A stretch of 64,000 nt of DNA. Source: Acidihalobacter ferrooxydans (GTDB taxonomy: Bacteria > Pseudomonadota > Gammaproteobacteria > DSM-5130 > Acidihalobacteraceae). How positions within the stretch are numbered: the first letter of the stretch is position 1; each line of letters begins with the position of its first letter. This document shows, one piece after another, positions 16,712-25,446 of this stretch. The stretch is taken from positions 868,001-932,000 of the forward strand of contig NZ_CP019434.1 of NCBI RefSeq assembly GCF_001975725.1, written 5' to 3'. The notes under the pieces are model-generated. The model searched no databases. It saw nothing but the letters and a program-made list of their open reading frames with translations, and was not told the DNA's origin. The position numbers and the translations under genes were made by a program.

Positions 16712-16839
16712 TGTTCTTCCTCCCCATGTTTCTGCGCGGTTGCCAGAGCGGCGCGAATGCCAGATAGGCGAATTCGATCTCATGCATGGATTCGCGGCGC
16801 GGCCGAATTTGGATGCGACGGCACGGGGATTTTAGCTTG

Positions 16840-16866
16840 AACTTATACAAAACATACGTATAAGTT
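16840..16866. promoter_or_regulatory. Perfect 9-bp dyad, putative operator
   Basis: AACTTATAC (16840-16848) and GTATAAGTT (16858-16866) are perfect inverted arms around AAAACATAC. The left side TACAAAACATA is identical to the operator-like site at 3106-3116. A further GTAC/ATAA follows at 16867-16873. It lies in the gap between the FAD oxidoreductase start and the exonuclease gene. The dyad and spacing suit a dimeric MerR-type regulator. Confidence 0.5.
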
Positions 16867-17076
16867 GTACATAACCTGGATTCATGCGCCTGAAAACTCA
16901 GCCGACACCAGAGTGGACAGGTGCACAGCCATCTGTAAGGCCGTGCGATGCCTGTGTGCAGAGAGGGATTTACAGATGCTAGATGATCGCTTGCGATGAC
17001 GGCATGAGGCGTTTCATGTCTGATGGAGTATCCGGGTTAAAATGAACCTTGCGACGCACTCATCAGGCAGGTCGAC

Positions 17077-17856
17077 ATGAATGTAATGGTCTTCGATATT
17101 GAAACGGTCCCGGACGTGGCGTCCGGTCGCCGCCTTTACGACCTCGGCGAACTGTCCGATGCCGACACCGCGCAGGCCATGTTCCAGTTGCGCATGGCCA
17201 AGACCGGCGGCGATTTTCTGCCGCATCATCTGCAACGCATCGTCGCCATCTCGATTGTGTTCCGGTCGCGGGAGAGCGTGCGGGTCTGGTCGCTGGGCGA
17301 GGAGACGGCCGATGAGGCCGAACTGATTACGCGGTTCTTCGACGGGGTGGGGCGCTACACGCCGACGCTGGTCTCGTGGAACGGCAGCGGCTTCGACCTG
17401 CCGGTGCTGCATTACCGCGCACTGCTGCACGGCATCGCCGCACCGCGATACTGGGAGATTGGCGATGATGACCGCGAGTTTCGTTACAGCAATTACATCA
17501 GCCGCTTTCACTGGCGGCACATCGATCTGATGGACGTACTCGCCGGCTACCAGCCACGCGCCAGCGCCCCGCTGGACGAAGTCGCCACCATGCTCGGCCT
17601 GCCGGGCAAAATGGGCATGAGCGGTGCCAGGGTGTGGGATGCGTTTCAGGGCGGTGATCTGAGCGGCATCCGCAACTATTGCGAAACCGATGTGCTCAAT
17701 ACCTACCTCGTGTACCTGCGCTTCGAGCACCTGCGCGGCCATCTCGACGCGACCGGCTATGCCGACGAACAGGCCCGTCTGCGTGCGCTCCTTGGTGAGG
17801 CTGAGGCGCCGCATCTGCGTGAATTTATCGACGCCTGGAACGCTCATGGCGCGTAG
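17077..17856 (+). CDS. PolB-like 3'-5' exonuclease (COG3298)
   Basis: A 259-residue DEDD-superfamily nuclease. Motif I is VMVFDIETVPD (Asp and Glu metal ligands), motif II LVSWNGSGFDLPVLHYRALL, and the third region RNYCETDVLNTYLVYLRF supplies the last Asp. Exonucleases of this family are related to the proofreading domain of family B polymerases; the cellular substrate is not established. ATG 17077 follows a GGCAGG site. The 3' end overlaps rlmD by 11 bp. Upstream, 17018-17043 (TCTGATGGAGTATCCGGGTT) matches the right end of DR1. Confidence 0.85.
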   Translation: MNVMVFDIETVPDVASGRRLYDLGELSDADTAQAMFQLRMAKTGGDFLPHHLQRIVAISIVFRSRESVRVWSLGEETADEAELITRFFDGVGRYTPTLVSWNGSGFDLPVLHYRALLHGIAAPRYWEIGDDDREFRYSNYISRFHWRHIDLMDVLAGYQPRASAPLDEVATMLGLPGKMGMSGARVWDAFQGGDLSGIRNYCETDVLNTYLVYLRFEHLRGHLDATGYADEQARLRALLGEAEAPHLREFIDAWNAHGA

Positions 17857-19177
17857 ACACCGCCAGCGCCGCGGCCCGCCGCGCGCCCCTGCCGAACTGT
17901 ATATCGAAGCCCTGGCCCAGGACGGGCGCGGCGTCGCCCATTGCGACGGCAAGGCCGTGTTCGTCGCGGGCGGATTGCCGGGCGAACGGGTGCGGGCGAC
18001 CTTCGTCCGCGCCCACCGCGGGTACGACGAGGCCGAGGTCGAGGCAGTGCTGGAGGCTGCGCCGGAGCGGGTCGAACCGCGCTGCCCGCACTTCGGCGTG
18101 TGTGGCGGCTGCTGCCTGCAACATCTGGACCCTGCCGCGCAAATCGAAGCCAGGCAGCGCACCCTGCTGGATGCGTTGCAGCGAATCGGCGGCGTACAGC
18201 CCGCGCGCGTGCTCGAACCCCTCACCGCGCCGGTTTGGGGCTACCGCCGCAAAGCGCGCCTCGGTGTGCGGTACGTTCTCAAGAAAGGGCGGGTGTTGAT
18301 CGGCTTTCGCGAGCGCCAGGGGCGTCTGCTTGCCGACCTCTCCCGCTGCGAGGTGCTGGTGCCGGAGGTGGGCGAGCGCCTTGGCGAGTTGGCCGCACTG
18401 ATCGAGAGACTCAGCGTGCGGGAACAGATTCCGCAAATCGAAGTCATGGCCGGCGACGAAGCAGTCTGCCTCGTGTTCCGCCATCTGACACCACTGAGCG
18501 ACGCGGATCGTGCGCAACTTACCGCCTTCGCGCAGACGAGCGAACTGTATGTGGCCTTACAGCCGGGCGGGCCGAACACCATCGCGCCGCTCTGGCCGGC
18601 CGAGCAGCCGCTGTACTACGCGCAGCCCGAGTTCGGCACACGAGTGGATTTTCGCCCCGGCGACTTCATCCAGGTCAACGCACCGATCAACCGGCAGATG
18701 GTCGTGCGCGCGCTCGAATTGCTTGACGTGCAGCCCGGCGACGCCGTGCTGGAACTGTTTGCCGGGCTGGGCAACTTCACGCTGCCATTGCTCGCGCGCG
18801 GCGCGCATGTGACCGCCATCGAGGGCGACCCGGCGATGACCCGGCGCGCTGCGCACAACGTTGCCGCCAACGGTTTCGAAGCTGCCGAACACTACGCCGC
18901 CGATCTCATGGCGCCCGATCCCGAGGCGGTCTGGCTGCGCCGCGACTATGCAAAACTGCTGCTCGATCCACCGCGCTCCGGCGCGAAAGAAATGCTGGCG
19001 CATATCGGACGGCTGGCGCCCGAACGCATCGTCTACGTCTCCTGCGATCCGGCCACGCTGGCGCGCGATACGGGCGAACTGGTTAAAACCTACGGCTACC
19101 GCCTGGAGGCGGCCGGCGTAATGGACATGTTTGCACACACCGCGCACGTCGAATCCATTGCGCTGTTCGTGCGCTGA
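17846..19177 (+). CDS. rlmD: 23S rRNA (uracil(1939)-C(5))-methyltransferase RlmD
   Basis: A 443-residue RumA-family enzyme that methylates U1939 of 23S rRNA using SAM. It has an N-terminal TRAM-like RNA-binding segment (AELYIEALAQDGRGVAHCDG), the [4Fe-4S] cysteines Cys80, Cys86 and Cys89 in CPHFGVCGGCCLQHL, a SAM motif VLELFAGLGNFTLPLLARG, and the catalytic region LLLDPPRSGAKEML with RIVYVSCDPATLARD carrying the nucleophilic Cys. The fourth cluster Cys is probably in LADLSRCEVLVPE. ATG 17846 lies inside the end of the exonuclease gene (different frame), so the two are probably coupled. Confidence 0.93.
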   Translation: MARRHRQRRGPPRAPAELYIEALAQDGRGVAHCDGKAVFVAGGLPGERVRATFVRAHRGYDEAEVEAVLEAAPERVEPRCPHFGVCGGCCLQHLDPAAQIEARQRTLLDALQRIGGVQPARVLEPLTAPVWGYRRKARLGVRYVLKKGRVLIGFRERQGRLLADLSRCEVLVPEVGERLGELAALIERLSVREQIPQIEVMAGDEAVCLVFRHLTPLSDADRAQLTAFAQTSELYVALQPGGPNTIAPLWPAEQPLYYAQPEFGTRVDFRPGDFIQVNAPINRQMVVRALELLDVQPGDAVLELFAGLGNFTLPLLARGAHVTAIEGDPAMTRRAAHNVAANGFEAAEHYAADLMAPDPEAVWLRRDYAKLLLDPPRSGAKEMLAHIGRLAPERIVYVSCDPATLARDTGELVKTYGYRLEAAGVMDMFAHTAHVESIALFVR

Positions 19178-19291
19178 AACTGCAGTGGAATGCGGCATAC
19201 CGCCCGCCGGAAGCCTTGGCGGAGTGCAAAAAACCGGCCTTATCCAATACCCGCCTGCTTGCCAAGGCAATCTGAAAAAGCATCAAGAGAT

Positions 19292-20149
19292 CTAGCGATC
19301 CTGCATCTTCTCGAAACGCTTGATCGCCCGACTGACAGTCGAATAATGGACATCAAACGCATCGGCAATCTCCTTCATTGAGTAGTCGCCCGTTGCGTAA
19401 GCAAGAGCGATGGCCTGTCGGGAATCTTCGATGTTCCGAACATACCAATGCAACGGTTTCGATGCGGCTCTTCTTTGCAATCTGGGAACTTCCTTGAGAT
19501 CGCCCCTCTCAGCGTTTTTCAGTTCGGCACTCAAACTTGAGATAAAAGCGTCGCTGCCAAGAAACACCTGCTGTTTCACTTCACCCCACAGAGGGGGTAA
19601 ACCCACCCCGGCCCGCACGAAATCCTTGTACTTGGCAATAGCCCTCTTACGCTGCCAGGAAAAACAAGCCAGAAGCCAATCCGTTTCCAGCCATTTCGGC
19701 GCCTCTGCCTGGCCAATCATGGCGAGATAACTGCTCCAGGGCCATTCGCCTGCATCATAGACCATGCCGGCCCTTACAGAGTTCAACACAACATAGCGCG
19801 AAAGCTCCAGCAGGTAGCTGTCCTTTTCGACCACAATCGCCTTGTACCGTCCTTGGAAAACATGCCCTACCTGCCCGTGCCTGTGGTTGCTTTTTTGGGT
19901 ATAGACACCGTTGAGCTGTCTCATGCCCAGAGACAAATTGCCTTCGATGGTTTCAATCAATATGTGATAATGATTGTCCATCAGACACCAGGCATGGCAT
20001 CGCCAGTTGAAGCGGGAGCATACCTGGGCAAATATCTCCAGCCAGGTCGTTCGGTCCCGGTCATCATGGAAAATGTTCTCCCGACGATCACCACGTGAAG
20101 TTACATGGTAAAGAGCGCCGGCATATTCGATCCTGAGTGGTCTAGCCAT
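19292..20149 (-). CDS. REP-associated tyrosine transposase (RAYT, Y1_Tnp) with C-terminal HTH
   Basis: A 285-residue IS200-like HUH enzyme. It begins MARPLRIEYAGALYHVTSRG, as most RAYTs do. The metal-binding His60-Tyr-His62 is in LMDNHYHILIE, and the candidate catalytic Tyr119 is in RYVVLNSVRAG. The last 60 residues (QAIALAYATGDYSMKEIADA, then YSTVSRAIKRFEKM) form a helix-turn-helix. RAYTs cleave and rejoin single-stranded REP hairpins and are usually single-copy domesticated enzymes. The gene's first 16 bases lie inside a 62-bp REP-like unit repeated directly upstream, so the start codon itself belongs to the repeat. The frame is complete, so it may be active. Confidence 0.88.
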   Translation of the reverse strand: MARPLRIEYAGALYHVTSRGDRRENIFHDDRDRTTWLEIFAQVCSRFNWRCHAWCLMDNHYHILIETIEGNLSLGMRQLNGVYTQKSNHRHGQVGHVFQGRYKAIVVEKDSYLLELSRYVVLNSVRAGMVYDAGEWPWSSYLAMIGQAEAPKWLETDWLLACFSWQRKRAIAKYKDFVRAGVGLPPLWGEVKQQVFLGSDAFISSLSAELKNAERGDLKEVPRLQRRAASKPLHWYVRNIEDSRQAIALAYATGDYSMKEIADAFDVHYSTVSRAIKRFEKMQDR

Positions 20150-20270
20150 TTCGCGACGCTAACAATTTGTTTGCTTGATTGCAAGACCTGACCCCGTTCT
20201 CCGTTCGCTGAGTGGTCTAGCCATTTCGCGACGCTAACAATTAGTTTGCTGGATTGCAAGACCTGACCCC
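20134..20270. repeat. Two tandem REP-like units at the RAYT 5' end
   Basis: The units are 20134-20195 and 20209-20270, each 62 bp, with only two differences. Each runs from TGAGTGGTCTAGCCAT through TCGCGACGCTAACAATT to GATTGCAAGACCTGACCCC. Unit 1 contains the RAYT start codon; unit 2 repeats the same first five codons. Related copies are at 22203-22284, 23274-23334, 33173-33195 and 34671-34693. The region 20271-20477 contains nothing else I recognise. Confidence 0.75.
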
Positions 20271-20477
20271 CATCTTCGTTTTGAGTGTTCGAGAAACCTG
20301 TTGCCGAGTCAATGACCTATAGATGCGCTACGGTCTGGGACTGACGCTGACGGCAGAATGCGACCCCAAGCTGCCAGTTGATTGTATGTGGCACGCGGTC
20401 GGTTCCAGGCCCAACATTGGCCGGTTCAACGCCTGAAGCCAGCAGCGCGCGTCAACGCGTCGGACTGAGTTGAATTG

Positions 20478-21734
20478 TTAAGCGCCAACATTTTTTTCTT
20501 CTGCAGCAGCATATGCCGCAACTGCCTTAATAGCCTGGATGCTTGCATTATCAGCACAAGATATACTTAGGCATGACTTAATTGTGGGGGCGTCTTTGAA
20601 TAATTTATACATAAGCGCATGCACAAAGGACTGTGTTGCAGCCCGAATGCCAGAAAAATCCAGAACCACAAGGTCCTCCCTAATTAGCGCTGGAATTATT
20701 TTGTCGTCGCGTATTTTCGCAGCTTCCTCAACATCCTCATCAAATTCTTTTACCTGAATCACATGCAAACCATTTATCACCGGAGTTTCATCTAGAAAAT
20801 CCACCAGAAACTCTTTATCGCTCTTCCTGGCCTCTGCTGCAATATCCCTGCATGTCTGAAGTAAAGAATCAAATTCACCTATTGAGTCTTTTCGTAATTG
20901 CAGAACTGCAAATGTTCCCCGCCAGCCACCTCTTTCAGCGGAAACATATTTTTTACCCATGGAACCGTCTTTATTTCCCCATACATCTACCAGTGAACTG
21001 CCTGATGCCAAAAAGAAACCGCCATATGCTCTAGATGCAATTTCCTTAACAAAAAACAAACCCAAGCCCGCATTGTCTTTCATGTTTCCATAATTACCAG
21101 ACGCGAAGGTGCCAGATACATGAGGAAGCAATGCGAATCTTAGCGCTTTTTCATCACGATTTATCTCTGGATATGCCTCATGCAGACTATGTCTTAAGCC
21201 GCAACCAATATCCGCAATGGTTATTTCAACGATTCCTTTTGTTGGGTAGAAGACTGCTGAGGCGAATCCACCAATTCTAGACTTCGAGTGTTGAACCACA
21301 TTCCGTAATAATTCGGTTAGCGAATACTTCAGGGCATCCGCCAACTCTGAATCATCCAAATCTAGCAATTCTGCTGTTTTATCAATAAATGGCTTTATTT
21401 CTTTGCTTGTTGTTATTTTTGTTAACGGAACATAATTCCTGCGAATTGGAATTTCGCAGTCGTAACCAAGAGCGGATGGAAGTCCTATGTTTTCAATAAA
21501 CTTCCCAGTAGGAGAAGATGGATCATAGTCAATATGGACATCCACGTCCCGCACTTCGTGCAGCCACGCGCCATATGCAGCTATGAGGGTTGTTGCCCAT
21601 GGGCTCAAATGCAGACCCTGTTCTATCACAATTTCTACTGGGCCAGATGGGTTGTCGTTCCAATTCCGGCCTTTGAAAAAATTTAATAACTGCCTGTCGC
21701 CAAGAATGCCCTGAAATGTAATTTGTGTAGTCAC
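20478..21734 (-). CDS. STAS-like / GHKL ATPase / STAS-like (DUF4325) protein
   Basis: With GTG 21734 (GGGACAG just upstream) the product is 418 residues; a TTG at 21791 would add 19. The first 80 residues (VEIVIEQGLHLSPWATTLIA) look STAS-like. A GHKL ATPase follows: N box LTELLRNVVQHS, G1 ITIADIGCGLRHSL and G2 MKDNAGLGLFFVKEIASRAY, resembling anti-sigma kinases. The last 110 residues (DLVVLDFSGIRAATQSFVHA) resemble the STAS-like DUF4325 domain. The combination suggests a self-contained phospho-switch, but no target is visible. The gene is clearly more AT-rich than its neighbours and lies between a RAYT and a broken transposase, which indicates transfer. I cannot name a defined function. Confidence 0.7.
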   Translation of the reverse strand: MTTQITFQGILGDRQLLNFFKGRNWNDNPSGPVEIVIEQGLHLSPWATTLIAAYGAWLHEVRDVDVHIDYDPSSPTGKFIENIGLPSALGYDCEIPIRRNYVPLTKITTSKEIKPFIDKTAELLDLDDSELADALKYSLTELLRNVVQHSKSRIGGFASAVFYPTKGIVEITIADIGCGLRHSLHEAYPEINRDEKALRFALLPHVSGTFASGNYGNMKDNAGLGLFFVKEIASRAYGGFFLASGSSLVDVWGNKDGSMGKKYVSAERGGWRGTFAVLQLRKDSIGEFDSLLQTCRDIAAEARKSDKEFLVDFLDETPVINGLHVIQVKEFDEDVEEAAKIRDDKIIPALIREDLVVLDFSGIRAATQSFVHALMYKLFKDAPTIKSCLSISCADNASIQAIKAVAAYAAAEEKNVGA

Positions 21735-21826
21735 TGCTGTCCCATAAACGAGGCATGGAAAAGGCCTGAAAACCGACTTGTTTTGATACAATGAAATCGT
21801 GAAAAGCCATTATAAAACAAGAAGGA

Positions 21827-22234
21827 GTGCAGGCCTTGAGTCATCATAATACCGTGTTTTCCCAGTTACTCAAATGGATTCCGAGACATGAATTCGAGAC
21901 CTTGGCAAATCAGCACCATATGGGCTGCAAGCTACGCAAAATGACCCGTTGGTCACAGTTCGTTGCCATGGCGCTTGCCCAGTTGTCCGGGCGTTCCAGT
22001 CTGCGTGATATCGTCAGCAGCCTCGGTGCGCAGACCGCCAAGCTATACCATCTGGGCGCGACCACCGTGAGCCGGTCGTCGCTGGCCAGGGTCAACGAAA
22101 AACAACCCGGTTCCCTGTATGAGGCCTTGTTCGCCAAGCTGCTTCCCCGATGCCAGGGACTTGCACCCCGCCATGGCTTCCGCTTCAAGCGGAAAATGGG
22201 GACGGGTCTTGCAATCAAGCACGATTCTGAGTAG
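21827..22234 (+). pseudogene. IS4-family transposase, N-terminal fragment (DUF4372)
   Basis: The reading frame begins at GTG 21827 behind GAAGGA and encodes the DUF4372 N-terminus of IS4-type transposases (SHHNTVFSQLLKWIPRHEFE, then MTRWSQFVAMALAQLSGRSS and LYEALFAKLLPRCQGLAPRH). Similarity ends after GFRFK at about 22190. The following codons run into a REP-like sequence and stop at 22234. The catalytic DDE domain is missing, so the element is dead. The original left end of the IS lies upstream of 21827 and also forms the upstream region of the divergent GHKL gene. Confidence 0.82.
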
Positions 22235-22284
22235 TCCGTCCATCTCACGACGCTATCAAGCACCTTGCTTTATTACAAGACGCC
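22203..22284. repeat. REP-like inverted pair at the broken transposase end
   Basis: CGGGTCTTGCAATCAAGCA (22203-22221) and, inverted, TTGCTTTATTACAAGACG (22265-22282) can form a hairpin. The unit 22228-22284 aligns with the 62-bp units upstream of the RAYT (TGAGTAGTCCGTCCATCTCA, then CGACGCTATCAAG). The transposase frame breaks exactly here. Confidence 0.6.
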
Positions 22285-22379
22285 GTCCCATATTTGTGGC
22301 TGTTTGCAGAACACCAGACAATTCATTGGCTATTCGTTAGAACCCATTACCAGTCCGTCAGAAATTCTGCAATCACGTT

Positions 22380-23183
22380 TCACAAGACTCCAAACAGTAT
22401 CAGCAAAACCCCTCCGAGCGCGAAGCGATAGATCACGAAAGGCCACATCGACAAGCGCGCGATCCACTTCAGAAAGAAATGGATGCAGACGAACGCGCTG
22501 ATCGCCGAGACCACCGCGCCGCCGATCAATGTCGGCCAGTGCACCGGATCCGGGCTCGCGATCAGGCCTTTGATTTCCAACGCACCGGCCAGCACGATGA
22601 CTGGTATCGACAGCAGGAAGGAAAACCGCGCAGCCGCCTCGCGCGTCAGCCCCAGGGCCAGTGCGGCTGTCATCGTCGCGCCGGAGCGCGAGGTGCCCGG
22701 AATCAGCGCCAGCGCCTGCGCCACGCCGATGAACAGCACACCGAACACGCCCAGGCTGTGCTCGCTGCGCACGCGCCGCCCCTGCCAGTCCGCCAGCCCC
22801 AGCAGCACGCCGAAGCCGATGGTCGCCCAGGCGATCACCAGCGGGCTGCGCAGCGCGGTTTCCACCCAGTCCTTGAGCAGCAGACCCGCCAGCCCGACGG
22901 GGATCGTGCCGAGCAGCACATACCACGCCAACCGTCCTTCCGGGCCGGTGCCGCGCCCGCGCACCGAGGCGAGCCATTCGACGCTCATCCGTGCCAGTTC
23001 GGTGCGGAAATACAACACCACGGCCGTCAGCGTGCCGAGGTGCACCGCCACGTCGAAGGCCAGTCCCTGGTCCGGCCAACCGAGCAGACGCGGCACCAGG
23101 ATCAGATGTGCGGAACTGGAGACCGGCAGGAACTCGGTCAGACCCTGCAGAACGGCCAGCGTGATCAGATGACTCAGCAACAT
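22380..23183 (-). CDS. uppP: Undecaprenyl-diphosphatase UppP (BacA)
   Basis: A 267-residue polytopic membrane enzyme that dephosphorylates undecaprenyl pyrophosphate to recycle the lipid carrier of peptidoglycan and polysaccharide synthesis. Both signature loops are present: LQGLTEFLPVSSSAHLILVP near the N-terminus (catalytic Glu and Ser) and LALIPGTSRSGATMTAALAL later (Arg). About eight hydrophobic helices follow the family pattern and the length is normal. The gene stands alone, with REP-like direct repeats about 95 bp beyond each end (22219-22284 and 23274-23334). Confidence 0.94.
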   Translation of the reverse strand: MLLSHLITLAVLQGLTEFLPVSSSAHLILVPRLLGWPDQGLAFDVAVHLGTLTAVVLYFRTELARMSVEWLASVRGRGTGPEGRLAWYVLLGTIPVGLAGLLLKDWVETALRSPLVIAWATIGFGVLLGLADWQGRRVRSEHSLGVFGVLFIGVAQALALIPGTSRSGATMTAALALGLTREAAARFSFLLSIPVIVLAGALEIKGLIASPDPVHWPTLIGGAVVSAISAFVCIHFFLKWIARLSMWPFVIYRFALGGVLLILFGVL

Positions 23184-23273
23184 GCGTACATTCCCCCCGG
23201 ATAAGCCGCATTAACAGGTCTGTTGTCGCCGCTCAGGCGAGCGCACATAAAATGCATCAGGTCATGAGATTTC

Positions 23274-23334
23274 GCACGATTCTGAATAATCTGACCCTTT
23301 CGCGACGCTAACAATCGACCTGCTTGATTGCAAG
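23274..23334. repeat. REP-like unit upstream of uppP
   Basis: GCACGATTCTGA (23274-23285) is identical to 22219-22230, and TTTCGCGACGCTAACAATC through TGCTTGATTGCAAG matches the RAYT-associated unit. Together with 22219-22284 it forms a direct repeat of about 60 bp flanking uppP. Confidence 0.6.
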
Positions 23335-23402
23335 ATTCCTTTTGCGCATTGCACTATGAGCGGGCGAAGCTACAAGACTGTGAATTCATCGATCGGGCAG
23401 GG

Positions 23403-23429
23403 GCGCATCGCCTGATGGATGATCCGGGT
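23403..23429. repeat. DR1 right-end remnant
   Basis: GCATCGCCTGATGGATGATC followed by CGGG matches the right end of DR1 (compare 7025-7045 and 17018-17040). The next bases, TTTGTGAAGCATCCGGG, resemble the end of DR2 (47430-47446). Only the end is present. Confidence 0.4.
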
Positions 23430-23491
23430 TTGTGAAGCATCCGGGTTTCTTCCAGGCCGCGCGACCGGGCCCTGATTTCTGGAGCGCAACG

Positions 23492-25390
23492 ATGGCGAAC
23501 AATGAAGCGGAGGCGGCGCAAGCCGGCGGTTCCAGACGGTTGGCGGGTCTGAGCCTGGCGGCGCTGGGTATCGTGTACGGCGATATCGGCACCAGCCCGC
23601 TGTACGCACTGCGTCAGTGTTTTCTCGGCGCGGGCAGGCTGCCCGTGAATCCGACCACGGTGCTGGGCGTGCTGTCGCTGGTGTTCTGGGCGCTGGTGGT
23701 GGTCATTTCCTTCAAATATCTCACTATCGTGATGCGTGCGGACAATCGCGGCGAAGGCGGCATTCTTGCGCTGCTTGCGCTGCTCGATCCGCATGGCAGG
23801 GCGTCGCGGCGCCCGCTGCCCTGGCTGCTGCTGCTTGCGGTGTTTGGCGCGGCGCTGCTCTATGGCGACGGCATGATCACTCCGGCGATTTCGGTGTTGA
23901 GCGCAATGGAAGGCTTGCAGGTGGCCGGGCCAACGATGAAGGACTTCGTGCTGCCGCTGACGGTGGGTGTGCTGATCGCGCTGTTCATGCTGCAAAGCCG
24001 CGGCAGCGGACGCATCGGCCGCTGGTTCGGCCCGGTCATGGTAGGGTGGTTCGTGGTGTTGGCGGTGCTCGGCGTGCGCGGCATTCTGGCCGAGCCAGAT
24101 GTGTTGCGCGCGGTCGATCCGGGGTATGCGGTTGGCCTGTTCATGGCCGATCCGTGGATGAGTTTTCTGCTGCTCGGCGGGGTGTTTCTGGTCGTGACCG
24201 GCGGCGAAACGCTGTATGCGGACATGGGCCACTTCGGCCGCAATCCGATCCGGCTGGCCTGGTTCGGACTGGTGCTGCCCGGTTTGCTGCTGAACTATTT
24301 CGGTCAGGGCGCGGTGATTCTGGCGCATCCCGCGCTGGTTCATCATCCGTTTTACGCCTTGCTGCCCGCGTGGGGCGTGTATCCGATGGTGGTCTTTGCC
24401 ACCGTGGTGACGGTGATTGCCTCGCAGGCGGTGATTTCCGGTGCATTCTCGCTGACGCGGCAGGCGATACAGATGGGGCAGAGCCCGCCGCTGAGCGTGG
24501 TGCAGACTTCATCGGAGGCCATCGGGCAGATTTACCTGCCGGTGGTGAACTGGGTGCTGTTGATCGGCACGGTGACGCTGGTGCTGGGCTTTCGTACGTC
24601 GTCCAATCTGGCGGCGGCATACGGGATCGCGATCAGTGCGACGATGGTCATCACCACGTTGTTGATCGTGCGTGTGATGCGCCGCCGCTGGCGCTGGCCG
24701 CTGGCGGCGGTGGTGGCTTTTGGCGCGGTGATTCTGCCGATCGATCTGATCTTTCTGGGCGCCAACCTGTTCAAGATCGTCAGCGGCGGCTGGGTGCCGC
24801 TGGTGATCGCGGCGGTCATCACTGTTCTGATGACCAGTTGGCGGCGCGGTCAGCAGCTTGTGCATGCACAGCGTGCGGAGGTCGATATGCCCATCGAGGC
24901 ATTCCTGCAGGGTCTGACCTACGAGCCGCCTGTGCGGGTGCGTGGCACGGCTGTGTTCCTCACTGCGCCGGGCGCGCATGCATCGACCGGACTGCTGCAT
25001 CACCTGAAACTCAATCAGGTGTTGCACGAGCGCGTGTTGCTGCTCACCGTGCACACCGAGGACGTGCCCTCTGTGCCTGCCAGCGAGCGGTTGCAGGTGG
25101 ACGAACTGGGGCAGGGTTTCTACCGCGTGCAGGTCGCCTACGGGTTCATGCAGAGCCCGAATCTGGCGGTGGCGATGAAACTGCTGGAAAGCCTGGGTAC
25201 GGTGCCGGAACTGGAAGACGAGACGACGACCTTTTACGCCGACCGTACGCATTTGCAGGTCGGCCCCGGACTGAGACGCTGGCGCTTGCGTCTGTACCGT
25301 TTCATGTCGCACAACGCGCTGGGCTCGGTGGATTACTACCGTCTGCCGCCGGGGCGTTCGGTCGAGTTGGGGATTCAGGTCGAGGTCTGA
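23492..25390 (+). CDS. kup: Kup-type low-affinity potassium transporter
   Basis: A 632-residue KUP/HAK family K+:H+ symporter of the inner membrane. It starts with the conserved LAALGIVYGDIGTSPLYALR and continues with about 12 membrane helices, including IVMRADNRGEGGILALLAL, GDGMITPAISVLSAMEGLQ and TGGETLYADMGHFGRNPIRL. The cytoplasmic C-terminal part begins near residue 460. ATG 23492 was chosen over an upstream in-frame ATG at 23432 because GGAG lies at 23481-23484 and homology begins soon after. K+ uptake by Kup is favoured at low pH and high osmolarity in other bacteria. Confidence 0.93.
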   Translation: MANNEAEAAQAGGSRRLAGLSLAALGIVYGDIGTSPLYALRQCFLGAGRLPVNPTTVLGVLSLVFWALVVVISFKYLTIVMRADNRGEGGILALLALLDPHGRASRRPLPWLLLLAVFGAALLYGDGMITPAISVLSAMEGLQVAGPTMKDFVLPLTVGVLIALFMLQSRGSGRIGRWFGPVMVGWFVVLAVLGVRGILAEPDVLRAVDPGYAVGLFMADPWMSFLLLGGVFLVVTGGETLYADMGHFGRNPIRLAWFGLVLPGLLLNYFGQGAVILAHPALVHHPFYALLPAWGVYPMVVFATVVTVIASQAVISGAFSLTRQAIQMGQSPPLSVVQTSSEAIGQIYLPVVNWVLLIGTVTLVLGFRTSSNLAAAYGIAISATMVITTLLIVRVMRRRWRWPLAAVVAFGAVILPIDLIFLGANLFKIVSGGWVPLVIAAVITVLMTSWRRGQQLVHAQRAEVDMPIEAFLQGLTYEPPVRVRGTAVFLTAPGAHASTGLLHHLKLNQVLHERVLLLTVHTEDVPSVPASERLQVDELGQGFYRVQVAYGFMQSPNLAVAMKLLESLGTVPELEDETTTFYADRTHLQVGPGLRRWRLRLYRFMSHNALGSVDYYRLPPGRSVELGIQVEV

Positions 25391-25446
25391 ATCGCGCTCA
25401 CCCGCACCGCCATTTCGTTCATCCAGTCAGCCAGCCAGTCACCCAG

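Noticed and set aside
20134-20270. The two tandem units as a small CRISPR array
   Set aside because: Only two units with a 13-bp gap, no spacer-sized inserts and no cas genes; they match REP units tied to the RAYT.
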